Origin: Ptiloglossa arizonensis
Taxonomy: Eukaryota; Arthropoda; Insecta; Hymenoptera; Colletidae
Direction: 5' to 3'
Assembly (NCBI RefSeq): GCF_051014685.1
Contig: NW_027478390.1
Coordinates: forward strand, 718,501-782,500
DNA length: 64,000 bases
Part shown: piece by piece, positions 49,209-60,893 of the stretch
Layout: every line of letters begins with the position of its first letter
How positions within the stretch are numbered: position 1 is the first letter of the stretch
Made by a program: the position numbers and the translations under genes
The notes under the pieces: model-generated
Seen by the model: the letters and a program-made list of their open reading frames with translations, nothing else
The model's database searches: none
What the model was told of the DNA's origin: nothing

Positions 49209-51929
49209 GGGTTTGGTCATTCCGTTCGCGAGATATGGGAGTTTGAAGCTAAGAAATGGTTGAGAAGGCAACAAATTTTGCGCACTTCTGCTGCTCCAAA
49301 CGCGTGTCCTGAAAGGCCTAGGGAAAAAATACACATACCGTTGTAATCGGGCGAGTTTCTACTTTCAGACGCAACAGGAATATTTGGGTTTGGTCAATCC
49401 GTTCGCCAGATATGGTCGTTTGAAGCTGAGAAATCGTTGAGAAGACCACAAATTTTACGCACTTCTGCTGCTCCAAACGCTTAACCAGGATGGCCTAGGG
49501 AAAAAATACACATACCGTTGTAATCGGGCGAGTTTCTGCTTTCAAACGCAACAGGAATATTCGGGTTTGGTCAATCCATTCGCGAGATATGGGAGTTTGA
49601 AGCTATGAAATGGTTGAGAAGACAACAAATTTTACGCACTTCTGCTGCTCCAAACGCTTAACCAGAATGGCCTAGGGAAAAAATACACATACCGTAGTAA
49701 CCGTATGAGTTTCTAATCTCAGACGCAGCAGGAATTTTGGGGTTTGGTCAATCCGTACGCGCGATATAGGAGTTTGAATCTAAGAAATGGTTGAGAAGAC
49801 AACCAATTCTTCGCACTTCTGCTGCTCCAAGCGCTTAACCGGAATGGCCTAGGGAAGAATAACCATACCGTTGTAATCGGGCGAGTTTCTACTTTCAGAC
49901 TCAACAGGAATTTTTGGGTTTAGTCAAACCGTTCGCGAGATATGGGAGTCTGAAGCTAAGAAATTGTTGAGAAGGCAACAAATTTTTTGCACTTCTGCTG
50001 CTCCAATCGCTTAACCAGAATGGCCTAGGGAAAAAACACACATACCGTTGTAATCTGGCGAGTTTCTACTTTCAGACGCAACAGGAATATATGGGTTTGG
50101 TCAATCCGTTCGCCAGATATGGGCGTTTGAAGCTAAGAAATGGATGAGAAGACCACAAATTTTACGCACTTCTGCTGCTCCAAACGCGTGACCAGAAAGG
50201 CCTATGTAAAAAATACACATACCGTTGTAATCGGGCGAGTTTCTACTTTCAGACGCAACAGGAATTTTTGGGTTTGGTCAATCCGTTCGCTTGAGATGGG
50301 AGTTTGAAGCTAAGAAATTGTTGAGAAGGCAACATATTTTACGCACTTCTGCTGCTCCAAACGCGTGACCAGAATGGCCTAGGGCAAAAATACACATGCC
50401 GTTGTAATCGGGCGAGTTTGTAGTTTCTGACGCGACAGGAATTTTTGGATCTGTCCAATCCGTTCGCGAGATATGGGAGTTTGAAACTAAGAAATGGTTG
50501 AGAAGACAACCAATTTTTCGCACTTCTGCTGCTCCTAACGCTTAACCAGAATGGCCTAGGAAAAAAACACACATACCGTTGTAATCGGGCGAGTTTCTAT
50601 TTCAGACGCAACTGCAATTTTTGGGTTTGGTCAATCCGTTCGCGAGATATGGGAGTTTGAAGCTAAGAAATGGTTGAGAAGGCAACAAATTTTTCGCACT
50701 TCTGCTGCTCCAAACGCTTAACCGGAATGGCCTAGGGAAGAACAACCATACCGTTGTAATCGGGCGAGTTTCTACTTTCAGACTCAATACGAATTTTTGG
50801 GTTTAGTCAATCCGTTCGCGAGATATGGGAGTCTGAATCTAAGAAATGATTGAGAAGGCAACAAATTTTTCGCACTTCTGCTGCTCCAATCGCTTAACCA
50901 GAATGGCCTAGGGAAAAAACACACATACCGTTGTAATCGGGCGAGTTTCTACTTTCAGACGCAACAGGAATATTTGGGTTTGGTCAATCCGTTTGCCTGA
51001 TATGGGCGTTTGAAGCTAAGAAATGGTTGAGAAGACAACAAATTTTTCGCACTTCTGCTGCTCCAAACGCTTAACCAGAATGGCCTAGGGAAACAATACA
51101 CATACCGTTGTAATCGTACGAGTTTCTACTTTCAGACGCAGCAGGAATTTTTGGGTTTGGTCATTCAGTTCGCGAGATATGGGAGTTTGAAGCTAAGAAA
51201 TGGTTGAGAACACAACAAATTTTTCGCACTTCTGCTGCTCCAAACGCGTAACCAGAATGGCCTAGGTAAAAAATACACATACCGTAATAATCGTATGAGT
51301 TTCTAATTTCAGACGCAGCAGGAATTTTTGGGTTTGGTCAATCCGTTCGCGAGATATAGGAGTTTGAAGCTAAGAAATGGTTGAGATGACAACCAATTTT
51401 TCGCACTTCTGCTGCTCCAAACGCTTAACCGGAATTGCCTAAGGAAAATATACTCATACCATTGCAATCGGGCGAGTTTCTACTTTCAGACGCAACAGGA
51501 ATTTTTGGGTTTGGTCAATCCGTTCGCTTGAGATGGGAGTTTGAAGCTAAGAAATGGTTGAGAACGCAACAAATTTTTCGCACTTCTGCTGCTCCAAACG
51601 CTTAACCAGAATGGCGCAGGGAAAAAATACACATACCGTTGTAATCGGGCGAGTTTCTACTTTCAGACGCAACAGGAATTTTTGGGTTTGGTCAATCCGT
51701 GCGCGAGATATGGGAGTTTGAAGCTATGAAATGGTTGAGAAGACAACAAATTTTTGGCACTTTTGCTGCTCCAAACGCATAACCAGAATGGCCTAGGGAA
51801 AAAATACCCATACCGTTGTAATCGGGCGAGTTTCTACTTTCAGACTCAACAGGAATTTTTGGGTTTAGTCAATCCGTTCGCGAGATATGGAAGTCTGAAG
51901 CTAAGAAATGATTGAGAAGGCAACAAATT
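49209..51929 (+). repeat. Region D, unit 3
   Basis: The cassette lies at 49,495, 2,829 bp (16 monomers) after that of unit 2. The g monomer near 50,390 is present, as in unit 1 (shift 6,189 bp). Near 50,778 the match to unit 2 jumps by two monomers, from a 3,006-bp to a 2,653-bp shift, at CAGACTCAATACGAATTT. The unit ends where f monomers begin at about 51,968. Confidence 0.8.
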
Positions 51930-53031
51930 TTTCGCACTTCTGCAGCTCCAATCGCTTAACCAGAATGGCCTAGGGAAAAAATACACATAGCGTTGTATTC
52001 GGGCGAGTTTCTACTTTCAGACGCAACAGGAATTTTTGGGATTGGCCAATCCATTCTCCGAGATATGGGAGTTTGAAACTAAGAAATGGTTGAGAACACA
52101 ACAAATTTTTCGCACTTCGGCTGCTCCAAACGCTTATCCAGAATGGCCTAGAGAAAAAATACACTTACCGTTGTAATCGGGCGAGTTTCTACTGTCAGAC
52201 GCAACAGGAATTTTTGGGATTGGTCAATCCGTTCGCGAGATATGGGAGTTTGAAGCTATGAAATGGTTGAGAAGACAACAAATTTTACGCAATTCTGCTG
52301 CTCCGAACGCTTAACTAGAATGGCTTAGGGAAAAAATACACATTCCGTAGTAATCGTATGAGTTTCTAATTTCAGACGCAGCAGGAATTTTTGGGTTTGG
52401 TCAATCCGTTCGCGAGATATAGAAGTTTGAAGCTAAGAAATGGTTGAGAAGACAACAAATTTTTCGCACTTCTGCTGCTTCAAACGCTTAACCAGAATGG
52501 CCTAGTGAAAAAATACACATAGCGTTGTATTCGGGCGAGTTTCTACTTTCAGACGCAACAGCAATTTTTGGGTTTGGTCAATCCGTTCGCGAGATATGGG
52601 AGTTTGAAGCTAAGAAATGGTTGAGAAGACAACAAATTTTTCGCACTTCTGCTGCTCCAAACGCTTAAACAGAATGGACTAGGGAAAAATACACATACCC
52701 TTGTGATCGGGCGAGTTTCTACTTTCAGACGGAACAGGAATTTTTGGGTTTGGTCAATCCGTTCGCGAGATATAGGAGTTTGAAGCTAAGAAATGGTTGA
52801 GAAGACAACCAATTTTTCGCACTTCTGCTGCTCCAAACGCTTAACCGGAATGGCCTAAGGAAAATATACACATACCATTGTAATCGGGCGAGTTTCTACT
52901 TTCAGACGCAACAGGAATTTTTGGGTTTGGTCAATCCGTTCGCTTGATATGGGAGTTTGAAGCTAAGGAATTGTTGAGAACACAACAAATTTTTCGCACT
53001 TCTGCTGCTCCAAACGCTTAACCAGAATGGC

Positions 53032-53209
53032 CTAGGGAAAAAATACACATAGCGTTGTATTCGGGCGAGTTTCTACTTTCAGACGCAACAGGAATTTTTG
53101 GGATTGGCCAATCCATTCTCCGAGATATGGGAGTTTGAAACTAAGAAATGGTTGAGAACACAACAAATTTTTCGAACTTCGGCTGCTCCAAACGCTTATC
53201 CAGAATGGC
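53032..53209 (+). repeat. Monomer subtype f (178 bp, palindromic CCAAT form)
   Basis: This copy is 178 bp because CCATTCTCCGAGATATGGG replaces CCGTTCGCGAGATATGGG with one extra base. Other markers are CACATAGCGTTGTATTCGGG, GGGATTGGCCAATCC, GTTTGAAACTAAG, GAGAACACAAC, TTCGGCTGCTCC and CGCTTATCCAG. It dominates region E and appears in region B, and is absent from most of A, C and D. The extra base explains why several local periods exceed a multiple of 177 by one (355, 886). Confidence 0.85.
53101..53114. other. 14-bp perfect palindrome with paired CCAAT boxes in subtype f
   Basis: GGATTGGCCAATCC reads the same on both strands and contains CCAAT on each strand. It occurs in f monomers, for example also at 14,733-14,746, and repeatedly in region E; some E copies read GAGATTGGCCAATCC and keep 12 bp of the dyad. 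Ordinary monomers have GGGTTTGGTCAATCC there, which is not a palindrome. CCAAT is the NF-Y recognition core, but any binding here is inference. Confidence 0.75.
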
Positions 53210-54384
53210 CTAGAGAAAAAATACACTTACCGTTGTAATCGGGCGAGTTTCTACTGTCAGACGCAACAGGAATTTTTGGGATTGGTCAATCCGTTCGCGA
53301 GATATGGGAGTTTGAAGCTATGAAATGGTTGAGAAGACAACAAATTTTACGCAATTCTGCTGCTCCGAACGCTTAACTAGAATGGCTTAGGGAAAAAATA
53401 CACATTCCGTAGTAATCGTATGAGTTTCTATTTTCAGACGCAGCAGGAATTTTTGGGTTTGGTCAATCCGTTCGCGAGATATAGAAGTTTGAAGCTAAGA
53501 AATGGTTGAGAAGACAACAAATTTTTCGCACTTCTGCTGCTCCAAACGCTTAACCAGAATGGCCTAGTGAAAAAATACACATAGCGTTGTATTCGGGCGA
53601 GTTTCTACTTTCAGACGCAACAGCAATTTTTGGGTTTGGTCAATCCGTTCGCGAGATATGGGAGTTTGAAGCTAAGAAATGGTTGAGAAGACAACAAATT
53701 TTTCGCACTTCTGCTGCTCCAAACGCTTAAACAGAATGGACTAGGGAAAAATACACATACCCTTGTGATCGGGCGAGTTTCTACTTTCAGACGGAACAGG
53801 AATTTTTGGGTTTGGTCAATCCGTTCGCGAGATATAGGAGTTTGAAGCTAAGAAATGGTTGAGAAGACAACCAATTTTTCGCACTTCTGCTGCTCCAAAC
53901 GCTTAACCGGAATGGCCTAAGGAAAATATACACATACCAATGTAATCGGGCGAGTTTCTACTTTCAGACGCAACAGGAATTTTTGGGTTTGGTCAATCCG
54001 TTCGCTTGATATGGGAGTTTGAAGCTAAGGAATTGTTGAGAACACAACAAATTTTTCGCACTTCTGCTGCTCCAAACGCTTAACCAGAATGGCCTAGGGA
54101 AAAAATACACATAGCGTTGTATTCGGGCGAGTTTCTACTTTCAGACGCAACAGGAATTTTTGAGATTGGCCAATCCATTCTCCGAGATATGGGAGTTTGA
54201 AACTAAGAAATGGTTGAGAACACAACAAATTTTTCGAACTTCGGCTGCTCCAAACGCTTATCCAGAATGGCCTAGAGAAAAAATACACTTACCGTTGTAA
54301 TCGGGCGAGTTTCTACTGTCAGACGCAACAGGAATTTTTGGGATTGGTCAATCCGTTCGCGAGATATGGGAGTTTGAAGCTATG

Positions 54385-55580
54385 AAATGGTTGAGAAGAC
54401 AACAAATTTTTCGCACTTCTGCTGCTCCAAACGCTTAACCAGAATGGCCTAGTGAAAAAATACACATAGCGTTGTATTCGGGCGAGTTTCTACTTTCAGA
54501 CGCAACAGGAATTTTTGGGATTGGCCAATCCATTCTCCGAGATATGGGAGTTTGAAACTAAGAAATGGTTAAGAACACAACAAATTTTTCGCACTTCTGC
54601 TGCTCCAAACGCCTAACCAGAATGGCCTAGGGAAGAAATACACATACCGTTGTAATCGGGCGAGTTACTGCTTTCAGGCGCAACAAGAATTTTTGGGTTT
54701 GGTCAATCCGATCACGAGATATGGGAGTTTGAAGCTAAGAAATGGTTGAGAAGACAACAAATTTTACGCACTTCTGCTGCTCCAAACGCTTAACCGGAAT
54801 GGCCTAAGGAAAATATACACATACCATTGTAATCGGGCGAGTTTCTACTTTCAGACGCAACAGGAATTTTTGGGTTTGTTCAATCCGTTCGCTTGATATG
54901 GGAGTTTGAAGCTAAGAAATGGTTGAGAACACAACAAATTTTTCGCACTTCTGCTGCTCCAAACGCTTAACCAGAATGGCCTAGGGAAAAAATACACATA
55001 CCGTTGTAATCGGGCGAGTTTCTACTTTCACACGCAACAGCAATTTTTGGGTTTGGTCAATTCGTTCGCGAGATATGGGAGTTTGAAGCTAAGAAATGGT
55101 TGAGAAGACAACAAATTTTTCGCACTTCTGCTGCTTCAATCGCTTAACCGGAATGGCCTAGGAAAAAATAACCATACCGTTGTAATTGGGCGAGTTTCAA
55201 CTTTCAGACTCAACAGGAATTTTTGGGTCTAGTCAATCCGTTCGCGAGATATGGGAGTCTGAAGCTAAGAAATGGTTGAGAAGACAACAAATTTTTCGCA
55301 ATTCTGCTGCTCCATCCGCTTAACCAGAATGGCCTAGGGAAAAAATACACATAGCGTTGTATTCGGGAGAGTTTCTACTTTCAGACGCAACAGGAATTTT
55401 TGGGATTGGCCAATCCATTCTCCGAGATATGGGAGTTTGAAGCTAAGAAATGGTTGAGAAGACAACAAATTTTTCGCACTTCTGCTGCACCAATAGCTTA
55501 ACCAGAATGGCCTAGGGAAAAAATACACATACCGTTGTAATCGGGCGAGTTTCTACTTTCAGACGCAACAGGAATTTTTG
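54385..55580 (+). repeat. Block repeated 5,313 bp downstream (30 monomers), copy 1
   Basis: The block matches about 59,698-60,893. Shared rare text includes GAGTTACTGCTTTCAGGCGC, CAACAAGAATTTTT, GTCAATCCGATCACGAG, CTTTCACACGCAACAGC, GTCAATTCGTTCGCG and TTCGGGAGAGTTTC. It interrupts the 1,062-bp HOR and includes f-type monomers. Small differences include GGTTAAGAACAC near 54,570 against GGTTGAGAACAC in the second copy. Confidence 0.8.
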
Positions 55581-58500
55581 GGTTTGGTCAATCCGTTCGC
55601 TTGATATGGGAGTTTGAAGCTAAGAAATGGTTGAGAACACAACAAATTTTTCGCACTTCTGCTGCTCCAAACGCTTAACCAGAATGGCCTAGGGAAAAAA
55701 TACACATACCGTTGTAATCGGGCGAGTTTCTACTTTCAGACGGAACAGGAATTTTTGGGTTTGGTCAATCCGTTCGCGAGATATAGGAGTTTGAAGCTAA
55801 GAAATGGTTGAGAAGACAACCAATTTTTCGCACTTCTGCTGCTCCAAACGCTTAACCGGAATGGCCTAAGGAAAATATACACATACCATTGTAATCGGGC
55901 GAGTTTCTACTTTCAGACGCAACAGGAATTTTTGGGTTTGGTCAATCCGTTCGCTTGATATGGGAGTTTGAAGCTAAGGAATTGTTGAGAACACAACAAA
56001 TTTTTCGCACTTCTGCTGCTCCAAACGCTTAACCAGAATGGCCTAGGGAAAAAATACACATAGCGTTGTATTCGGGCGAGTTTCTACTTTCAGACGCAAC
56101 AGGAATTTTTGGGATTGGCCAATCCATTCTCCGAGATATGGGAGTTTGAAACTAAGAAATGGTTGAGAACACAACAAATTTTTCGCACTTCGGCTGCTCC
56201 AAACGCTTATCCAGAATGGCCTAGAGAAAAAATACACTTACCGTTGTAATCGGGCGAGTTTCTACTGTCAGACGCAACAGGAATTTTTGGGATTGGTCAA
56301 TCCGTTCGCGAGATATTGGAGTTTGAAGCTATGAAATGGTTGAGAAGACAACAAATTTTACGCAATTCTGCTGCTCCGAACGCTTAACTAGAATGGCTTA
56401 GGGAAAAAATACACATTCCGTAGTAATCGTATGAGTTTCTAATTTCAGACGCAGCAGGAATTTTTGGGTTTGGTCAATCCGTTCGCGAGATATAGAAGTT
56501 TGAAGCTAAGAAATGGTTGAGAAGACAACAAATTTTTCGCACTTCTGCTGCTCCAAACGCTTAACCAGAATGGCCTAGTGAAAAAATACACATAGCGTTG
56601 TATTCGGGCGAGTTTCTACTTTCAGACGCAACAGCAATTTTTGGGTTTGGTCAATCCGTTCGCGAGATATGGGAGTTTGAAGCTAAGAAATGGTTGAGAA
56701 GACAACAAATTTTTCGCACTTCTGCTGCTCCAAACGCTTAAACAGAATGGACTAGGGAAAAATACACATACCCTTGTGATCGGGCGAGTTTCTACTTTCA
56801 GACGGAACAGGAATTTTTGGGTTTGGTCAATCCGTTCGCGAGATATAGGAATTTGAAGCTAAGAAATGGTTGAGAAGACAACCAATTTTTCGCACTTCTG
56901 CTGCTCCAAACGCTTAACCGGAATGGCCTAAGGAAAATATACACATACCAATGTAATCGGGCGAGTTTCTACTTTCAGACGCAACAGGAATTTTTGGGTT
57001 TGGTCAATCCGTTCGCTTGATATGGGAGTTTGAAGCTAAGGAATTGTTGAGAACACAACAAATTTTTCGCACTTCTGCTGCTCCAAACGCTTAACCAGAA
57101 TGGCCTAGGGAAAAAATACACATAGCGTTGTATTCGGGCGAGTTTCAACTTTCAGACGCAACAGGAATTTTTGAGATTGGCCAATCCATTCTCCGAGATA
57201 TGGGAGTTTGAAACTAAGAAATGGTTGAGAACACAACAAATTTTTCGCACTTCGGCTGCTCCAAACGCTTATCCAGAATGGCCTAGAGAAAAAATACACT
57301 TACCGTTGTAATCGGGCGAGTTTCTACTGTCAGACGCAACAGGAATTTTTGGGATTGGTCAATCCGTTCGCGAGATATGGGAGTTTGAAGCTATGAAATG
57401 GTTGAGAAGACAACAAATTTTACGCAATTCTGCTGCTCCGAACGCTTAACTAGAATGGCTTAGGGAAAAAATACACATTCCGTAGTAATCGTATGAGTTT
57501 CTAATTTCAGACGCAGCAGGAATTTTTGGGTTTGGTCAATCCGTTCGCGAGATATAGAAGTTTGAAGCTAAGAAATGGTTGAGAAGACAACAAATTTTTC
57601 GCACTTCTGCTGCTCCAAACGCTTAACCAGAATGGCCTAGTGAAAAAATACACATAGCGTTGTATTCGGGCGAGTTTCTACTTTCAGACGCAACAGGAAT
57701 TTTTGGGATTGGCCAATCCATTCTCCGAGATATGGGAGTTTGAAACTAAGAAATGGTTGAGAACACAACAAATTTTTCGCACTTCTGCTGCTCCAAACGC
57801 CTAACCAGAATGGCCTAGGGAAAAAATACACATACCGTTGTAATCGGGCGAGTTACTGCTTTCAGGCGCAACAAGAATTTTTGGGTTTGGTCAATCCGAT
57901 CACGAGATATGGGAGTTTGAAGCTAAGAAATGGTTGAGAAGACAACAAATTTTACGCACTTCTGCTGCTCCAAACGCTTAACTAGAATGGCTTAGGGAAA
58001 AAATACACATTCCGTAGTAATCGTATGAGTTTCTAATTTCAGACGCAGCAGGAATTTTTGGGTTTGGTCAATCCGTTCGCGAGATATAGAAGTTTGAAGC
58101 TAAGAAATGGTTGAGAAGACAACAAATTTTTCGCACTTCTGCTGCTCCAAACGCTTAACCAGAATGGCCTAGTGAAAAAATACACATAGCGTTGTATTCG
58201 GGCGAGTTTCTACTTTCAGACGCAACAGCAATTTTTGGGTTTGGTCAATCCGTTCGCGAGATATGGGAGTTTGAAGCTAAGAAATGGTTGAGAACACAAC
58301 AAATTTTTCGCACTTCGGCTGCTCCAAACGCTTATCCAGAATGGCCTAGAGAAAAAATACACTTACCGTTGTAATCGGGCGAGTTTCTACTGTCAGACGC
58401 AACAGGAATTTTTGGGATTGGTCAATCCGTTCGCGAGATATGGGAGTTTGAAGCTATGAAATGGTTGAGAAGACAACAAATTTTACGCAATTCTGCTGCT

Positions 58501-59697
58501 CCGAACGCTTAACTAGAATGGCTTAGGGAAAAAATACACATTCCGTAGTAATCGTATGAGTTTCTAATTTCAGACGCAGCAGGAATTTTTGGGTTTGGTC
58601 AATCCGTTCGCGAGATATAGAAGTTTGAAGCTAAGAAATGGTTGAGAAGACAACAAATTTTTCGCACTTCTGCTGCTCCAAACGCTTAACCAGAATGGCC
58701 TAGTGAAAAAATACACATAGCGTTGTATTCGGGCGAGTTTCTACTTTCAGACGCAACAGCAATTTTTGGGTTTGGTCAATCCGTTCGCGAGATATGGGAG
58801 TTTGAAGCTAAGAAATGGTTGAGAAGACAACAAATTTTTCGCACTTCTGCTGCTCCAAACGCTTAAACAGAATGGACTAGGGAAAAATACACATACCCTT
58901 GTGATCGGGCGAGTTTCTACTTTCAGACGGAACAGGAATTTTTGGGTTTGGTCAATCCGTTCGCGAGATATAGGAATTTGAAGCTAAGAAATGGTTGAGA
59001 AGACAACCAATTTTTCGCACTTCTGCTGCTCCAAACGCTTAACCGGAATGGCCTAAGGAAAATATACACATACCAATGTAATCGGGCGAGTTTCTACTTT
59101 CAGACGCAACAGGAATTTTTGGGTTTGGTCAATCCGTTCGCTTGATATGGGAGTTTGAAGCTAAGGAATTGTTGAGAACACAACAAATTTTTCGCACTTC
59201 TGCTGCTCCAAACGCTTAACCAGAATGGCCTAGGGAAAAAATACACATAGCGTTGTATTCGGGCGAGTTTCTACTTTCAGACGCAACAGGAATTTTTGAG
59301 ATTGGCCAATCCATTCTCCGAGATATGGGAGTTTGAAACTAAGAAATGGTTGAGAACACAACAAATTTTTCGCACTTCGGCTGCTCCAAACGCTTATCCA
59401 GAATGGCCTAGAGAAAAAATACACTTACCGTTGTAATCGGGCGAGTTTCTACTGTCAGACGCAACAGGAATTTTTGGGATTGGTCAATCCGTTCGCGAGA
59501 TATGGGAGTTTGAAGCTATGAAATGGTTGAGAAGACAACAAATTTTACGCAATTCTGCTGCTCCGAACGCTTAACTAGAATGGCTTAGGGAAAAAATACA
59601 CATTCCGTAGTAATCGTATGAGTTTCTAATTTCAGACGCAGCAGGAATTTTTGGGTTTGGTCAATCCGTTCGCGAGATATAGAAGTTTGAAGCTAAG
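55581..59697 (+). repeat. Region E: 1,062-bp HOR, second run with rearranged units
   Basis: f monomers recur at 56,043, 57,105 and 59,230, with shifts of 1,062 and 2,125 bp. The last is two units plus one base. Near 57,637 an additional three-monomer (532-bp) segment carrying f and the GAGTTACTGC variant is inserted. Near 58,190-58,320 a TAGCG left half leads into a TTCGGCTGCTCC right half, a further junction between unit positions. Confidence 0.8.
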
Positions 59698-60893
59698 AAA
59701 TGGTTGAGAAGACAACAAATTTTTCGCACTTCTGCTGCTCCAAACGCTTAACCAGAATGGCCTAGTGAAAAAATACACATAGCGTTGTATTCGGGCGAGT
59801 TTCTACTTTCAGACGCAACAGGAATTTTTGGGATTGGCCAATCCATTCTCCGAGATATGGGAGTTTGAAACTAAGAAATGGTTGAGAACACAACAAATTT
59901 TTCGCACTTCTGCTGCTCCAAACGCCTAACCAGAATGGCCTAGGGAAAAAATACACATACCGTTGTAATCGGGCGAGTTACTGCTTTCAGGCGCAACAAG
60001 AATTTTTGGGTTTGGTCAATCCGATCACGAGATATGGGAGTTTGAAGCTAAGAAATGGTTGAGAAGACAACAAATTTTACGCACTTCTGCTGCTCCAAAC
60101 GCTTAACCGGAATGGCCTAAGGAAAATATACACATACCATTGTAATCGGGCGAGTTTCTACTTTCAGACGCAACAGGAATTTTTGGGTTTGGTCAATCCG
60201 TTCGCTTGATATGGGAGTTTGAAGCTAAGAAATGGTTGAGAACACAACAAATTTTTCGCACTTCTGCTGCTCCAAACGCTTAACCAGAATGGCCTAGGGA
60301 AAAAATACACATACCGTTGTAATCGGGCGAGTTTCTACTTTCACACGCAACAGCAATTTTTGGGTTTGGTCAATTCGTTCGCGAGATATGGGAGTTTGAA
60401 GCTAAGAAATGGTTGAGAAGACAACAAATTTTTCGCACTTCTGCTGCTTCAATCGCTTAACCGGAATGGCCTAGGAAAAAATAACCATACCGTTGTAATT
60501 GGGCGAGTTTCAACTTTCAGACTCAACAGGAATTTTTGGGTCTAGTCAATCCGTTCGCGAGATATGGGAGTCTGAAGCTAAGAAATGGTTGAGAAGACAA
60601 CAAATTTTTCGCAATTCTGCTGCTCCATCCGCTTAACCAGAATGGCCTAGGGAAAAAATACACATAGCGTTGTATTCGGGAGAGTTTCTACTTTCAGACG
60701 CAACAGGAATTTTTGGGATTGGCCAATCCATTCTCCGAGATATGGGAGTTTGAAGCTAAGAAATGGTTGAGAAGACAACAAATTTTTCGCACTTCTGCTG
60801 CACCAATAGCTTAACCAGAATGGCCTAGGGAAAAAATACACATACCGTTGTAATCGGGCGAGTTTCTACTTTCAGACGCAACAGGAATTTTTG
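59698..60893 (+). repeat. Block matching 54.4-55.6 kb, copy 2 of the 5,313-bp relationship
   Basis: All rare markers of the first copy are present in the same order (59,762 for the f variant, 60,647 for the GGGAGAGTTTC copy). The match ends at the stretch GGGTTTTTTTAATCCG near 60,895, a private run of seven T, after which region F begins. Confidence 0.8.

Larger units (their letters stand above)
51930..54384 (+). repeat. Region E: 1,062-bp six-monomer HOR, first run
   Basis: f monomers start at about 51,968, 53,032 and 54,094, exactly 1,062 bp apart in the latter cases. Each unit contains f, a CACTTACCG monomer, a b-type with GATATAGAAG, a TAGCG left half joined to an ordinary right half, a short GGGAAAAATACACATACCC monomer with CAGACGGAACAGG, and an e monomer. 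A 178-bp member and a 176-bp member cancel, giving 6 x 177. The third unit breaks off near 54,385-54,400, skipping one monomer. Confidence 0.83.
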
